64,000 nt of DNA, taken from contig NZ_AUIH01000003.1 in the NCBI RefSeq assembly GCF_000423605.1, positions 1 to 64,000 on the forward strand, in the 5' to 3' direction. The first letter of the stretch is position 1; each line of letters starts with the position of its first letter. The translations under genes and the position numbers were made by a program. A model generated the notes under the pieces. The model was not told where the DNA came from, ran no database searches, and saw nothing but the letters and a program-made list of their open reading frames with translations. Origin of the DNA: Saccharospirillum impatiens DSM 12546. GTDB taxonomy: Bacteria > Pseudomonadota > Gammaproteobacteria > Pseudomonadales > Natronospirillaceae. Shown here one piece after another: positions 1-9,191 of this stretch.

Positions 1-290
1 TCCAAGCCCAGCGCCTTCGATTTTTTTCTAAGCCACTCGACCTCGACCTGCAGCTTGCCAATTTGTTGATATAGATGGTCTTCCCGAGCTTCCAGCTTTT
101 TCGGGTCGGGTTGGCTACTGCCGCGTTCGAAGGCTTCCACCAGTCGCTCCTGGGCGATTTTCTTCCAGGTGTTGATCTGAGAGGCATGTACGCCGCACTG
201 CGAAGATAATTGAGCGACTGTCTTGTCGCCTCGGATAGCCTCCATTGCGACCTTGGCCTTGAACTCACTACTGAACCGTTTTCTCGCCAC
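1..290 (-). CDS. IS3-family transposase OrfA (partial)
   Basis: The gene encodes the small helix-turn-helix DNA-binding protein of an IS3-type element, which is normally joined to the OrfB DDE integrase by programmed frameshifting. The visible 96 codons begin MARKRFSSEFKAKVAMEAIR, a typical OrfA start, continue through a helix-turn-helix (VAQLSSQCGVHASQINTWKK) and end in a heptad-rich stretch before leaving the window. A GTG start at 290 is chosen because AGGAG stands 7 bases before it and no ATG is available. The orfB part is not in view, so activity cannot be judged. Confidence 0.85.
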   Translation of the reverse strand, partial: MARKRFSSEFKAKVAMEAIRGDKTVAQLSSQCGVHASQINTWKKIAQERLVEAFERGSSQPDPKKLEAREDHLYQQIGKLQVEVEWLRKKSKALGL

Positions 291-352
291 GTTACTACTC
301 CTGCTTGGTCGTGGCATTCTACCTATGCCCGTGGTCTAAATCATGGGGTCCA
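1..352 (-). mobile_element. IS3-family insertion sequence, 5' end only
   Basis: This is the left end of an insertion sequence that runs off the window. It contains the start of an orfA-type transposase gene on the minus strand, followed outward by a terminal sequence that reads TGGACCCCATGATTTAGACC on the minus strand, ending near 352. The TG...start of the terminus and the orfA protein type fit the IS3 family. The flanking target duplication cannot be checked because the other end is outside the window. The insertion lies about 80 bp upstream of the chemoreceptor gene at 431. Confidence 0.8.
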
Positions 353-365
353 CTATACTATTCGC

Positions 366-392
366 TTCAAGAATCAACTAGACTGCCGATAG
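366..392 (+). promoter_or_regulatory. Possible sigma-28 (FliA) promoter of chemoreceptor gene
   Basis: GCCGATAG at 385-392 matches the sigma-28 -10 consensus GCCGATAA at seven of eight positions. The -35 at the right distance (TTCA, 366-369) is a poor match to TAAA. The IS end lies only about 14 bp upstream. This is a motif match, not a demonstrated promoter. Confidence 0.4.
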
Positions 393-430
393 CACCAATA
401 CAATAAAAACTCGCCAGTGGAGCTCGGCTT

Positions 431-2452
431 ATGAAAATCACGGTTGTCATGAAAACAGCGTTGGGCTTTGGCCTGATGCTGCTGCTCATCATTGGCATCT
501 CCCTGACAGCACTGACCAACCAGGCATCCATTGCCAGCCTGTTTCGCATCACCACCGATGAAGTGGTGCCCCAGGTTGAGAATGCCTTCGAACTGGTGAT
601 CAGCATTCAAAACGCCAACAAAGCCGTTTCGCAGCATGCGGCTGTCGAATCCGAGGAGGCGCTGGCTCGGTATGAAACTGACTTTGATTCAGCATTGGTG
701 GAAGTCGATCGCCTTTATCAGCAACTGAACGAACGACTGAACAATGCACCCGAATTGCAGGCACAGCTGGCGGCGGCTTATGACAACGTCAATGAAGCCA
801 TGGCACTGGCGACAGAGCACCTGAGTACGCGGCGCACGGTCCTCGATAGCCGGGCCGGCTTTTTATCAGAGTTTCAAACTCAGAATTCACGTTGGCTTAC
901 CTTCACCAATGACATGAAAATTGTCGACCGGGTGCTGGAGAATCTGGCCATGGAAACGGATTCAGTCTCCCGACAGGTCGGGGCTGATGCAACCTATGTA
1001 CTGGATCGTATAGCTCTGATCCGTTCAGGGGTGGGCGGTATCACCGGGCTGTCAACGGCCGAGCAGGTTGACAATGTGCAGGCCGGTCTGCAACGGGAAA
1101 TTGAACGTGCGGATACCCGAATGGAACGACTGGAAAGCAACAATGAAATTCTGTTCCGCTACCTCTCGACCTATATGGGCCTGCTCAGGACGGCGGTAAC
1201 GGGTGAAACCGGCACCTTGCCACTGTATCGCTCCTCCCTGGCCGCCAACGAACTCAGTACCCTGCAGCTCGGCCAATTGGCCGACAGCATCAACCGCAGT
1301 GTTGATGCCTTGACCGCTCTGTCAGTCGATTTGTCCAACCGGCGGGTGGCGCTGGCCAACGAAGTGACGTCTGCCAACCACCAGGCTGCATTGACCGTTT
1401 GGGCGGTGCTGGGCGCGTCCATCCTGGTGGCCTTGTTGGTTATGACATCCTTGATCCGCAGCATTCGGACCCCCCTCAAACGCATCACGCAGGTGCTACA
1501 CGCCGTCGCCACGGGTGACCTGACCCAGAAAATGACAATCACCTCTCAGGATGAGTTCGGACAGATTTCAGCCGGCATTAATGAACTGGTGGAGCAAACT
1601 CAGGCGGTCATTCGCGACATTACCCACGCTTCGGGGGAAGTTGATTCGGTGACTCAACAAGTCACAGAAACCACCCGCTCCAGTTCGACCAAACTGCTGC
1701 GCCAAAAAGATCAGTCAGCCTCCATCGCAACCGCAGTCACTGAGATGACCGCAGCGGCCAGCCATATTTCAGACAATGCCAACGACACCTTGCTTAAAGT
1801 GGAAGCGGTTAATGAATCCGCTTCTGAAGGTCAGGCGAATATGAACGCCAGCCGCGAGGTGATCAGTAACTTGCTGGAAGAAATACACTCGACCAGCGAC
1901 GTTGTATCGGAACTGCAACAGGAGTCGAGCAACATCGGCAAGATTCTTGAGGTCATTCAGAACATTGCCGAGCAAACCAATCTACTGGCGTTGAATGCTG
2001 CGATTGAGGCAGCACGCGCCGGCGAACAAGGGCGGGGCTTCGCGGTTGTCGCCGATGAAGTGCGCAGCCTGGCCAGTAAGACCCAGCAATCAACGGAAGA
2101 AATCTACCAGATGATCGACCGATTGCAGCAGCGAGCCAACCAGGCTGTAACCCGAATGGGTACGAACCGGGAAAAGGCGGAATCTCTGGTCACCCAGGCA
2201 GACAATACCGACAAGTCGATTCAGACCATTCTCGACAGCCTGGGCAGCATCACCGACATGAGCCGGATGATTGCGGAGGGAACATCGGAGCAACAAAAAG
2301 CGGCAGAGTCGGTCTCGGAGACCATTCAGGAAATTGCCGAATTGTCCGACGCGATCTACTCCAACGCGCGGCGCAACGTATCAAACTTCGAACAGTTGAA
2401 TACGTTAGTACAGCAACAGAAAACATCAGTGAGCCGCTTCAAATACGACTGA
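431..2452 (+). CDS. Methyl-accepting chemotaxis protein
   Basis: A 673-residue chemoreceptor that would sense a periplasmic ligand and control CheA. A first membrane helix at about residues 8-28 and a second at about 320-342 bracket a roughly 290-residue periplasmic domain, which looks all-helical and of the long four-helix-bundle type. A HAMP domain follows (about 343-395), then the signalling domain with the conserved hairpin tip [20 protein letters not shown] near residue 515. GGAG 8 bases before the ATG supports the start. The ligand cannot be inferred. It stands alone, convergent with fpr. Its promoter region is bounded upstream by the IS end. Confidence 0.95.
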   Translation: MKITVVMKTALGFGLMLLLIIGISLTALTNQASIASLFRITTDEVVPQVENAFELVISIQNANKAVSQHAAVESEEALARYETDFDSALVEVDRLYQQLNERLNNAPELQAQLAAAYDNVNEAMALATEHLSTRRTVLDSRAGFLSEFQTQNSRWLTFTNDMKIVDRVLENLAMETDSVSRQVGADATYVLDRIALIRSGVGGITGLSTAEQVDNVQAGLQREIERADTRMERLESNNEILFRYLSTYMGLLRTAVTGETGTLPLYRSSLAANELSTLQLGQLADSINRSVDALTALSVDLSNRRVALANEVTSANHQAALTVWAVLGASILVALLVMTSLIRSIRTPLKRITQVLHAVATGDLTQKMTITSQDEFGQISAGINELVEQTQAVIRDITHASGEVDSVTQQVTETTRSSSTKLLRQKDQSASIATAVTEMTAAASHISDNANDTLLKVEAVNESASEGQANMNASREVISNLLEEIHSTSDVVSELQQESSNIGKILEVIQNIAEQTNLLALNAAIEAARAGEQGRGFAVVADEVRSLASKTQQSTEEIYQMIDRLQQRANQAVTRMGTNREKAESLVTQADNTDKSIQTILDSLGSITDMSRMIAEGTSEQQKAAESVSETIQEIAELSDAIYSNARRNVSNFEQLNTLVQQQKTSVSRFKYD

Positions 2453-2481
2453 GGTAAGGTTGTAGCTTGTGGCGGGAATCT

Positions 2482-2515
2482 GTGTTGACTACCGGGTATA
2501 CCCGGCAGTCAACAC
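2482..2515. terminator. Large palindrome between convergent genes
   Basis: GTGTTGACT pairs with AGTCAACAC, and between them CCGGGTATACCCGG is itself palindromic, giving a long hairpin between the convergent chemoreceptor and fpr genes. No T-run follows directly, so it is a transcript-end hairpin or weak bidirectional terminator rather than a textbook one. Confidence 0.5.
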
Positions 2516-2562
2516 TCGCTACAGGATCAATTTTTTTGACCCATTATTAAGCCAAATAAATA

Positions 2563-3339
2563 CTACTTTTCTACAAAAGCCCGCTCAATAACATACTCGC
2601 CAATGTGTCCGGCACGGGTCTCGTTGAAGCCCATCTCGTCCAGAATGGCGGTGGTGTCTTTCAGCATGGCCGGGCTGCCGCAGAGCATGAAGCGGTCGTC
2701 TTCTTTGTTCGGTGCTGGCAGGCCCAGATCAGAAAACAGCTTGCCGCTTGTCATCAGATCGGTCAGCCGACCCTGGTTGCGGAAGGGTTCGCGGGTGACC
2801 GTTGGGTAGTAGAGCAATTTTTCCTGAATCACGTCACCGAAATATTCGTGCTCGCGCAATTCCGATTCGATCATGTCGCGATAAGCCAGTTCAGACACAT
2901 GACGCACGCCGTGGGTCAGAATAACCCGGTCGAACTGTTCGTATATTTCAGGGTCTTTGATGATGCTCAGGAACGGAGCCAGGCCGGTACCGGTCGACAA
3001 CAGCCACAAGTTTTTGCCGGGCAGCAGGTGGTCTGCAACCAAAGTTCCGGTTGGCTTGCGCCCCACATAAATCTGGTCGCCGGGTTTGATGTTCTGCAGT
3101 TGAGAGGTCAGCGGGCCGTCGGGCACCTTAATGCTGAAAAACTCGAGTTCTTCTTCATAGTTGGCGCTGGCAATTGAATAGGCGCGCAGCAACGGTCGAC
3201 CCGTCTCCTGCTCCAGGCCAATCATGGTGAAATAGCCATTTTTAAAGCGAAAGGCCGGGTCACGACTGGTCTTGAAACTGAATAGAGTGTCATTCCAGTG
3301 CTGGACGCTGGTAACGGTCTCTATATTCAAATTAGACAT
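2563..3339 (-). CDS. fpr: Ferredoxin/flavodoxin--NADP+ reductase
   Basis: This 258-residue FAD enzyme moves electrons between NADPH and ferredoxin or flavodoxin in the cytoplasm, a role tied to oxidative stress and Fe-S repair. The FAD-binding RAYSIAS motif is near residue 54, the NADP-binding STGTGLAPF segment near 115, and the C-terminus ends in AFVEK, characteristic of the bacterial subclass from Pseudomonas and Azotobacter. Length is standard for that group. It is divergent from a LysR-type gene with a 105-bp AT-rich spacer, the same arrangement as fprA/finR in Pseudomonas, which suggests control by that regulator. Confidence 0.95.
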   Translation of the reverse strand: MSNLNIETVTSVQHWNDTLFSFKTSRDPAFRFKNGYFTMIGLEQETGRPLLRAYSIASANYEEELEFFSIKVPDGPLTSQLQNIKPGDQIYVGRKPTGTLVADHLLPGKNLWLLSTGTGLAPFLSIIKDPEIYEQFDRVILTHGVRHVSELAYRDMIESELREHEYFGDVIQEKLLYYPTVTREPFRNQGRLTDLMTSGKLFSDLGLPAPNKEDDRFMLCGSPAMLKDTTAILDEMGFNETRAGHIGEYVIERAFVEK

Positions 3340-3364
3340 ATCAACCTCATAAAAAAGAATAATA

Positions 3365-3381
3365 AGTTATATAAGATAACT
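3365..3381. promoter_or_regulatory. Candidate LysR-type operator in fpr/regulator intergenic region
   Basis: AGTTATATAAGATAACT is an inverted repeat (AGTTAT, five-base spacer, ATAACT) of the T-N11-A form bound by LysR-type regulators. It lies in the AT-rich 105-bp spacer between the divergent fpr and regulator genes. Function is inferred from position and symmetry. Confidence 0.5.
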
Positions 3382-3444
3382 ATACCGACACTCTCTTTAT
3401 CGGCAAAATGACTATTATCAATATATATAATCGGTTTTACAAAT

Positions 3445-4326
3445 ATGAAATTCACGCTTCGGCAATTGCAGGTCTTTCTGGCAACCGCCCACTTTGAAAA
3501 CATCAGCCGGGCTGCCAACAGCTTGAACATGTCCCAATCGGCGGCTTCCGGGTCTCTGAAAGAACTCGAGACCCTCTATTCGGTCCGCTTGTTCGAGCGC
3601 GCCGGTAAGCGCCTGAAGTTGAATGAACTGGGCCGCCAGCTTTGGCCACGGGCCGAAGCGCTGCTTGCTCAAGCGGTGGAAATGGACGAAGCGCTTAACC
3701 ATCATCAGGATCTGGGCTTGCTCAAGGTCGGAGCAACGCTGACGATTGGCAACTACCTCGCGGTGGGCCTGATGGCACAGTTCAAAGCGCGCCAGGCTTC
3801 TGCACGGGTACAACTCAAGGTTGCCAACACTCAGGCCATTGTTGATCAGGTGCTGAACTTTGAACTTGATCTGGGCATGATCGAGGGCGAAATCAACCAC
3901 CCGGACCTGGATATACAACGCTGGCGCAGCGATACCCTTGTAGCTTTTTGCGCGCCCGATCACCCGCTCGCCAGGTTGAAAACTCTGGACGATGAGCACC
4001 TGAAAACAGCCCAATGGATAGTTCGCGAATCCGGGTCAGGTACTCGTCAAACCCTGGAGCGCGGCATGCATGGGCTCTGGTCGAATCTGAATATCGAACT
4101 GGAGCTGGAGCACACCGAAGCGATCAAGCGAGCAGTTGAAGCCGGGCTGGGCATCAGCTGTCTGTCACAGGTGTCTCTGCAAGAAGCCTTCAGACGCGGC
4201 ACACTGGTGCCATTGTCCATTCCAGACCGGGATTTCAGCCGTGACTTTTACCTGGTATTGCATCGGCAAAAGTATCGCAGTCCCGGTATTCAGGCCTGGC
4301 TTGAACTGTGTCAGGCAGAGGGCTGA
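3445..4326 (+). CDS. LysR-family regulator, FinR-like
   Basis: A 293-residue LysR-type transcription factor. The N-terminal winged helix-turn-helix covers about residues 1-60 (MKFTLRQLQVFLATAHFENI, then SRAANSLNMSQSAASGSLKE), and the rest is the two-lobed effector domain with the usual TSGSGTR-like loop (RESGSGTRQTLE near 195). It is divergent from fpr. In Pseudomonas the gene in this position is finR, the activator of fpr under superoxide stress, so the same job is likely here. Identity as FinR rests on context, not on diagnostic residues. Confidence 0.85.
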   Translation: MKFTLRQLQVFLATAHFENISRAANSLNMSQSAASGSLKELETLYSVRLFERAGKRLKLNELGRQLWPRAEALLAQAVEMDEALNHHQDLGLLKVGATLTIGNYLAVGLMAQFKARQASARVQLKVANTQAIVDQVLNFELDLGMIEGEINHPDLDIQRWRSDTLVAFCAPDHPLARLKTLDDEHLKTAQWIVRESGSGTRQTLERGMHGLWSNLNIELELEHTEAIKRAVEAGLGISCLSQVSLQEAFRRGTLVPLSIPDRDFSRDFYLVLHRQKYRSPGIQAWLELCQAEG

Positions 4327-4337
4327 GTAATTTACGG

Positions 4338-5516
4338 TTATAGACGCTCAAGGCACATGGCCGTGCCTTCTCCGCCGCCAATACACAGCGCTGCGATGCC
4401 CTTCTTGCGATCCAGACGGATCATGTTGTGCAGCAGCGTCACCAGAATGCGGGCGCCAGAGCAGCCCAGCGGGTGGCCCAACGCACAAGCGCCACCCGTC
4501 ACGTTAGTGATCTCGGGACTCAGCCCGACTTCCTGCATGCCCAGCATGGTCACCATGGCAAAGGCTTCGTTGATTTCGGCCACTTCAATGTCATCGGCCG
4601 TCCAGCCCGCCTGTTCCAGCGCTTTGTTCATGGCACCAATGGGCGCGCAGGTAAAGGTGCTGGGTGCCTGAGCGTGGCTGGCGTAGCTGCGGATAACAGC
4701 CAGTGGCTTCAGCCCCAGTGCTTCGGCCTTGCTGCGGCTCATCAGTGTCAGCGCAGCGGCGCCGTCACTGATTGAGCTTGAGTTGGCGGCTGTAATGGTG
4801 CCGTCTTTGGCAAAGGCAGGACGCAGTTGCGGAATTTTGTCCGGTCGAGCCTGCCCCGGTTGCTCGTCGTGCTCTACCAGGGTGTCACCCTTGCGCGAAC
4901 TGACGGTAACCGGCGCAATTTCCGCTTTGAAATAGCCTTGTTCAATGGCTGTTTGGGCTCTGCTCAGGCTGCGCAACGCAAACTCATCCATCGCCTCACG
5001 GCTGATCTTGAATTCATCGGCGGTGGTCTGGGCATGAACGCCCATGGCATTGCTGTCGTAGGCGTCTTCCAGGCCATCCAGGAACATGTGGTCGTACACC
5101 TTCTGATGGCCCATGCGATAGCCTGAGCGTGCCTTGTCCATCAAATAAGGCGCATTGGTCATCGATTCCATGCCCCCGGCAATGGCGATGTCGATCTGGC
5201 CGGTGCGAATCTGGTCGGCCGCCATCATCACCGTTTTCATGCCCGAGCCACAGACTTTGTTCACCGTCGTTGCCGGTACTGACTCCGGCAGACCCCCACC
5301 GAGCGCGGCCTGACGCGCCGGTGCCTGGCCCAGACCAGCGGGCAGCACACAGCCCATTAGCACTTCCTGAACCTGATCCGGTGTAATGCCGGTTTCACTG
5401 AGGTTGGCGGCGATCACAGACGCCCCCAACTGAGTCGCTGTAAGACCGCTCAGCGCACCCTGGAAGCCACCTATTGGGGTGCGTTTGGCGGCGACGATGA
5501 CGATATCGGTAGTCAT
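4338..5516 (-). CDS. Acetyl-CoA acetyltransferase (thiolase)
   Basis: A 392-residue thiolase that joins or cleaves acetyl-CoA and acetoacetyl-CoA, used in beta-oxidation or ketone and polyhydroxyalkanoate metabolism. The nucleophilic Cys is in NKVCGSGMKT (about residue 89), and the second catalytic Cys is in CIGGGEG near the C-terminus, with GHPLGCSG before it. The ATG at 5516 is preferred over one at 5525 because AGGAG is 10 bases before it but only 1 base before the other. It is the last gene of a minus-strand acyl-CoA cluster; a 114-bp palindromic element separates it from the upstream SDR gene. Confidence 0.93.
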   Translation of the reverse strand: MTTDIVIVAAKRTPIGGFQGALSGLTATQLGASVIAANLSETGITPDQVQEVLMGCVLPAGLGQAPARQAALGGGLPESVPATTVNKVCGSGMKTVMMAADQIRTGQIDIAIAGGMESMTNAPYLMDKARSGYRMGHQKVYDHMFLDGLEDAYDSNAMGVHAQTTADEFKISREAMDEFALRSLSRAQTAIEQGYFKAEIAPVTVSSRKGDTLVEHDEQPGQARPDKIPQLRPAFAKDGTITAANSSSISDGAAALTLMSRSKAEALGLKPLAVIRSYASHAQAPSTFTCAPIGAMNKALEQAGWTADDIEVAEINEAFAMVTMLGMQEVGLSPEITNVTGGACALGHPLGCSGARILVTLLHNMIRLDRKKGIAALCIGGGEGTAMCLERL

Positions 5517-5590
5517 GATGAGCATTCTCCTGTGACAATTATGTTCATTATTTCAGTGCGGAGTTTGAATAAGCTGTATCGACATGAGTT

Positions 5591-5704
5591 CGTACCAGCC
5601 ACTGGGTGACCCTATCCGGGGTCGGCGTAAACCCATCCATGGGGCCTAGACCGCAGCATCCTTGCTGCGGACTCCCCCGGATAGGCCCACCCAGCGACCG
5701 GTAC
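5591..5704. repeat. Palindromic repeat element A, copy 1
   Basis: Two imperfect 30-base arms (starting GTACCAGCCACTGGGTG and ending CACCCAGCGACCGGTAC) flank a core with ACCCATCCATGGGGCC and a small hairpin CGCAGCATCCTTGCTGCG. The same core recurs in copy 2 at 6622-6723, but the arms differ there and still pair with each other. It lies in the spacer between two genes of the acyl-CoA cluster and would be transcribed as a long hairpin. Confidence 0.85.
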
Positions 5705-5762
5705 TCGACTCGCAGCTAACTATGAAACTTGAGTCTATTCCCGGGCGAGGACAGTGGATGGG

Positions 5763-6533
5763 TCAGATCCGCATCCCCCCATCCACTTCCAGAATGCGAC
5801 CCGAATAGTAATCGTTCGTTAGAATAAATGTGACCGCCCGGGCGATATTGTCCGGTTGCCCCACCCGCTTCAGGGGTACAGCCTGCTTGACACGTTCCAG
5901 TGCTTCCGGCTTCATGCTGCCTGTCATTTCAGTCTCAATAAAGCCCGGTGCAATGCCCGCTACCCGTATGCCGTAGCGCGCCAGTTCCTTTGCCCAGGTG
6001 ACGGTCATCGCCGAAACACCGGCCTTGGCCGCACTGTAATTGGTTTGCCCCATGTTGCCAGCCTGGGAAATCGAGCTGATGTTGATGATGACGCCTTCGG
6101 TTTGTTCAGCCACCATCCAGGAAGCCGCTTCCCGTCCACATAAGAAGACACCGGTAAGGTTGACGTCGATCACTGACTGCCACTGAGCCAGGCTCATCGT
6201 CTGAACTTCGCCATCCTTCACTTTAACCAGCAAGCCATCGCGCAAAATGCCGGCGTTATTCACCAGGCCATCCAATTGCGACTCGTCCTGTTTCAATTGC
6301 GCGAACAGCGACTGTACCGAGGCTTCATCCGCGACATTGCAGGTGTAACCGCGGGCAGAATAGCCCTGGGCTCTCAACTCGGCAGCGGCCTGCTCAACCA
6401 ACGGCTGGTCTATGTCAATCAGCGCTACCCGGGCGCCCGCCTGCACCAGCGAAGTCGCCATTTCCAGGCCAAGACCGCGGCCACCACCGGTGATGGCCAG
6501 GTGTTTACCAGCCAGAGTTTGAGGTGTCGTCAT
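5763..6533 (-). CDS. SDR-family oxidoreductase, FabG-like
   Basis: A short-chain dehydrogenase of 256 residues, most like 3-oxoacyl-ACP/acyl-CoA reductases or 3-hydroxyacyl-CoA dehydrogenases. The nucleotide-binding TGGGRGLG is near residue 15, NNAG near 91, the catalytic Ser in NISSIS near 152 and YSAAK near 166; the C-terminus ends in the DGGMRI common to FabG. An ATG at 6533 sits 7 bases after AGGA; one codon upstream (6536) is the alternative. Given thiolase downstream and a 3-hydroxyisobutyryl-CoA hydrolase-like gene upstream, an acyl-CoA substrate is more likely than fatty acid synthesis. Confidence 0.85.
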   Translation of the reverse strand: MTTPQTLAGKHLAITGGGRGLGLEMATSLVQAGARVALIDIDQPLVEQAAAELRAQGYSARGYTCNVADEASVQSLFAQLKQDESQLDGLVNNAGILRDGLLVKVKDGEVQTMSLAQWQSVIDVNLTGVFLCGREAASWMVAEQTEGVIINISSISQAGNMGQTNYSAAKAGVSAMTVTWAKELARYGIRVAGIAPGFIETEMTGSMKPEALERVKQAVPLKRVGQPDNIARAVTFILTNDYYSGRILEVDGGMRI

Positions 6534-6621
6534 CATTACATCCTGTGAGTTGTTATTGGAAAATCATGCTAATTTTTAGTTTCGGAGTTTGCGGAAGGCT
6601 TTGTCGCCAATAATTCGCACC

Positions 6622-6723
6622 GGCTACCAGGTAGACCCATCGGGGGTCGGCGTGAACCCATCCATGGGGCCTGGACCGCAGCATCCTTGCTGCGGACCAC
6701 CCCCGATGGGTCTACCTGGTAGC
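6622..6723. repeat. Palindromic repeat element A, copy 2
   Basis: Near-perfect arms GGCTACCAGGTAGACCCAT and ATGGGTCTACCTGGTAGCC enclose the same core as copy 1 (ACCCATCCATGGGGCC, CGCAGCATCCTTGCTGCG), with two or so base differences. The stem bases differ from copy 1 in a paired fashion, so the hairpin is preserved while its sequence is not. Confidence 0.88.
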
Positions 6724-6784
6724 CAGTGCTAAACCAGCTCCAGCGAACTCCAAAATTTAAACGTCTAAACGTTATCAGGTGCTA

Positions 6785-6860
6785 GGAGTCTGTCGGACTT
6801 AGGGTGATCGAAGCGAGGGAGTGGGACAGCAGCCGATTCATCCTAAGTCCGACAGCCTCC
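6785..6860. repeat. Inverted-repeat element B
   Basis: Arms of 19 bases, GGAGTCTGTCGGACTTAGG at 6785-6803 and CCTAAGTCCGACAGCCTCC at 6842-6860, pair with one mismatch around a 38-base centre. The right arm overlaps the 3' end of the neighbouring hydrolase gene and encodes its last five residues and stop. A single arm-like fragment (AGGAGGCTGTCGGATTATA) occurs at about 56230. Confidence 0.8.
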
Positions 6861-7928
6861 CAGGGCTGCGTCGACCGAAATCAGTGGCGCCCCCGCGACT
6901 GGCCGGTAGAAGCGGTCGATCAGGCTCATCGGCACAGAAATAATGCCTGGATACAGCCAGGCTGGCGATTTGTCTTTGTCCACCAACAAGGCGCGTACCC
7001 CTTCAAGAAATTCACGCTCTGCAACGGCGTGGGCACCGACCATCAGGTCTTCGTTCAACGCCTCAACCCGGCTGGCACGGCGCAAGCGACGAAAATGGTG
7101 CCAGGTCAGCGCCACACTGAGCGAAGAGCCCGACTGCCACTGTTGTTTGGCCTGCCGAAAAGGTTCAAATGTCGACACGTCTATATGGGCCATCCAGTCG
7201 CTCAGGTTCGGGGCGGGTAAGGCATCCAACGCCGAATACCAGTCGTCACGACGCTCGGCTACCTCGTCACTGAGCGCAGGAATGACCCAGTCAGATGGGG
7301 CACCACCGGCGGCCAACCAGTCTTTCAGTTGCCTGGCTCCATTCTCGTCCAGGCAAGCGTCGGCGTAGCCCAGGGCCAGTACATCCTTCGCGGTTAAATG
7401 AATACCCGAACACCCTATCAGCGTGCCCGCACGCCAGTCAGGCTGTTGCAGAAAGTGGGCTGCACCGACATCGGGGAACAGGCCAATCTGCAATTCCGGC
7501 ATGGCAAAACGGGCATCGGCATCGATCAGTTTCAAATCGCCACCGGCAAAGAGACCCCAACCGCCCCCCATCACCACACCGCGACCCCACATCACAATAG
7601 GCTTGGGGCTGTGCTCGATCTTGGCGTCCAACTGATACTCCGCCGAGAAATATCGAATGGCTTCAGCCCGTTGAACGTCTGCCGGTTGATCGACGGCCGC
7701 CTGATACAGCGCTTTGACGTCACCACCGGCACAAAATGCCCTGGCTTGGGTGCTCTGTAACCAGATGCTGCTAACCGATTCGTCGGCAAAGGCATCGGTC
7801 AAAGCTGTATCCAGGGCCTCAATCAACCCCAGATCCAGCGCATTCAGCGCCTTCGGCCGGTGCAGGCAGATGACCCGCAGCGCTCCAAGTTGTTCAGTTT
7901 GCAGCGGTACATTGAGCGTCTCGTTCAT
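6843..7928 (-). CDS. 3-hydroxyisobutyryl-CoA hydrolase-like enoyl-CoA hydratase family protein
   Basis: A crotonase-fold protein of 361 residues, the length of 3-hydroxyisobutyryl-CoA hydrolases of valine breakdown rather than the about 260 residues of enoyl-CoA hydratases. The oxyanion-hole regions are ARAFCAGGDVKALYQ (about 62-77) and MGGGWGLFAGGDLKL (about 119-133), and FAMPELQIGLFPDVG carries the conserved active-site Glu/Asp of the hydrolase group. First gene of the cluster with the SDR and thiolase. Its final five residues (GGCRT) and TAG stop are encoded by the right arm of repeat element B, so the original C-terminus appears replaced. Confidence 0.85.
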   Translation of the reverse strand: MNETLNVPLQTEQLGALRVICLHRPKALNALDLGLIEALDTALTDAFADESVSSIWLQSTQARAFCAGGDVKALYQAAVDQPADVQRAEAIRYFSAEYQLDAKIEHSPKPIVMWGRGVVMGGGWGLFAGGDLKLIDADARFAMPELQIGLFPDVGAAHFLQQPDWRAGTLIGCSGIHLTAKDVLALGYADACLDENGARQLKDWLAAGGAPSDWVIPALSDEVAERRDDWYSALDALPAPNLSDWMAHIDVSTFEPFRQAKQQWQSGSSLSVALTWHHFRRLRRASRVEALNEDLMVGAHAVAEREFLEGVRALLVDKDKSPAWLYPGIISVPMSLIDRFYRPVAGAPLISVDAALGGCRT

Positions 7929-8202
7929 GGGGCTACCTTAGCAATGGGCGCGTTGAAACCGCCATCCTGCATTGGTACGAAGCGCTTCTCAAGCGTCATT
8001 GCAGTCTTCTCCATGCAAAGGCGTCCGAACGGACCGATTACACGTAATCTGTTACCCCTTGGCATTGATCGCACCCTCAGGGGTTGGAAAATCAGAGTTG
8101 GCTGGTCAATACTGTGACCTGTCTATAGCACTGTGACTGGCACGCTGATGCCACAGCGATCACCCAAAATTGACCCAAGAGACATTGAAAAAGGAATCAC
8201 CC

Positions 8203-9183
8203 ATGAAATACCTCACCTGGTTGGGGCTTGCGATTGCAAGCCTGCTTGGAACGGCTCAGGCCTGTGAACTGGATAGAAACGTGCGTCTGGCTGGAATGAG
8301 CTGGATGTCGAACCTGATGATGGTCGAGATTGAAAAAGCCATTCTGGAAGACGGCTACGACTGCGAGGTTGTGGTTGAATTTGGCGACACGGTTCCAATG
8401 ATCGCCGCTGTCGTGCGCGGCGACGTCGATCTATACAATGAACTGTGGATTGATTCTGCCCCACAAAACTGGATCAGTGCCAATGAAGCAGGTGAGGTTG
8501 TATCCCTGGGTGACATTTACTCCGGCGGTGTCGAAAGCTGGTGGATCCCCCGTTACGTCGCTGAACAAAACCCCGGCCTGACTTCTGTTTATGACCTGCC
8601 AGACTACAAAGATTTGTTCGAAGACCGCGAAGAGCCCGGCATGGGCCGAATCTATAACTGCCCTGAAGGCTGGGTGTGCGGTGCAATCAACAACAACCTG
8701 TTGCAAGCTTTTGGCCTGGAAGACGATTACATCATGTTTTCACCCGGCAGCGGCGCTGCTCTGGACGCTGCCATCGCCTCTTCATACGCCCGTGAGCAGC
8801 CATTCGTGACCTACTACTGGTCACCCACTGCTGTGCTTGGCAAATACGACATGGTTGAACTGGAAATGCCGGCGTATGACCCCGAAGGCCACCAATGCAA
8901 CATGGACCCCGAATGCGAATCTCCGGTAGCCAGCGCTTTTCCAAAAGCCAGCATTCAAAAGACCATTCCAACCGCTCTGCAACAAAATGCGCCTGAAATG
9001 GCTGCGTTTTTTGCTGAAATCAACATCCCGACAGACGAGGTCAATACGTTGCTGGCCTGGGCCGATGAGCAAGACGCTGAACCCGACCAGGTGGCAGAGT
9101 ATTTCCTCGCGAACTACGAATCACTCTGGACACAATGGGTATCGGCAGAGGTAGCCGACAAGGTCAAAGCAGCTCGCCAGTAG
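8203..9183 (+). CDS. proX: Glycine betaine/proline ABC transporter substrate-binding protein
   Basis: A 326-residue periplasmic binding protein of the OpuAC/ProX type, for compatible solutes such as glycine betaine or choline. A signal peptide covers about residues 1-20 (MKYLTWLGLAIASLLGTAQA). The mature part shows the typical start of the lobe (RLAGMSWMSNLMMVEIEKAI) and many Trp and Tyr residues (WIDSAPQNW, SWWIPRY, TYYWSPTAV) that could form the aromatic box for a quaternary ammonium. AAGGA 7 bases before the ATG at 8203 sets the start; an upstream in-frame start at 8170 would hide the signal peptide. First gene of a three-gene importer. Confidence 0.92.
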   Translation: MKYLTWLGLAIASLLGTAQACELDRNVRLAGMSWMSNLMMVEIEKAILEDGYDCEVVVEFGDTVPMIAAVVRGDVDLYNELWIDSAPQNWISANEAGEVVSLGDIYSGGVESWWIPRYVAEQNPGLTSVYDLPDYKDLFEDREEPGMGRIYNCPEGWVCGAINNNLLQAFGLEDDYIMFSPGSGAALDAAIASSYAREQPFVTYYWSPTAVLGKYDMVELEMPAYDPEGHQCNMDPECESPVASAFPKASIQKTIPTALQQNAPEMAAFFAEINIPTDEVNTLLAWADEQDAEPDQVAEYFLANYESLWTQWVSAEVADKVKAARQ

Positions 9184-9191
9184 CACCGTTT

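Noticed and set aside
5591-6723. Integron attC sites
   Set aside because: Palindromes between genes resemble attC in size, but the GTTRRRY/RYYYAAC core boxes are lacking, no integrase is near and the genes form a metabolic operon in one direction.
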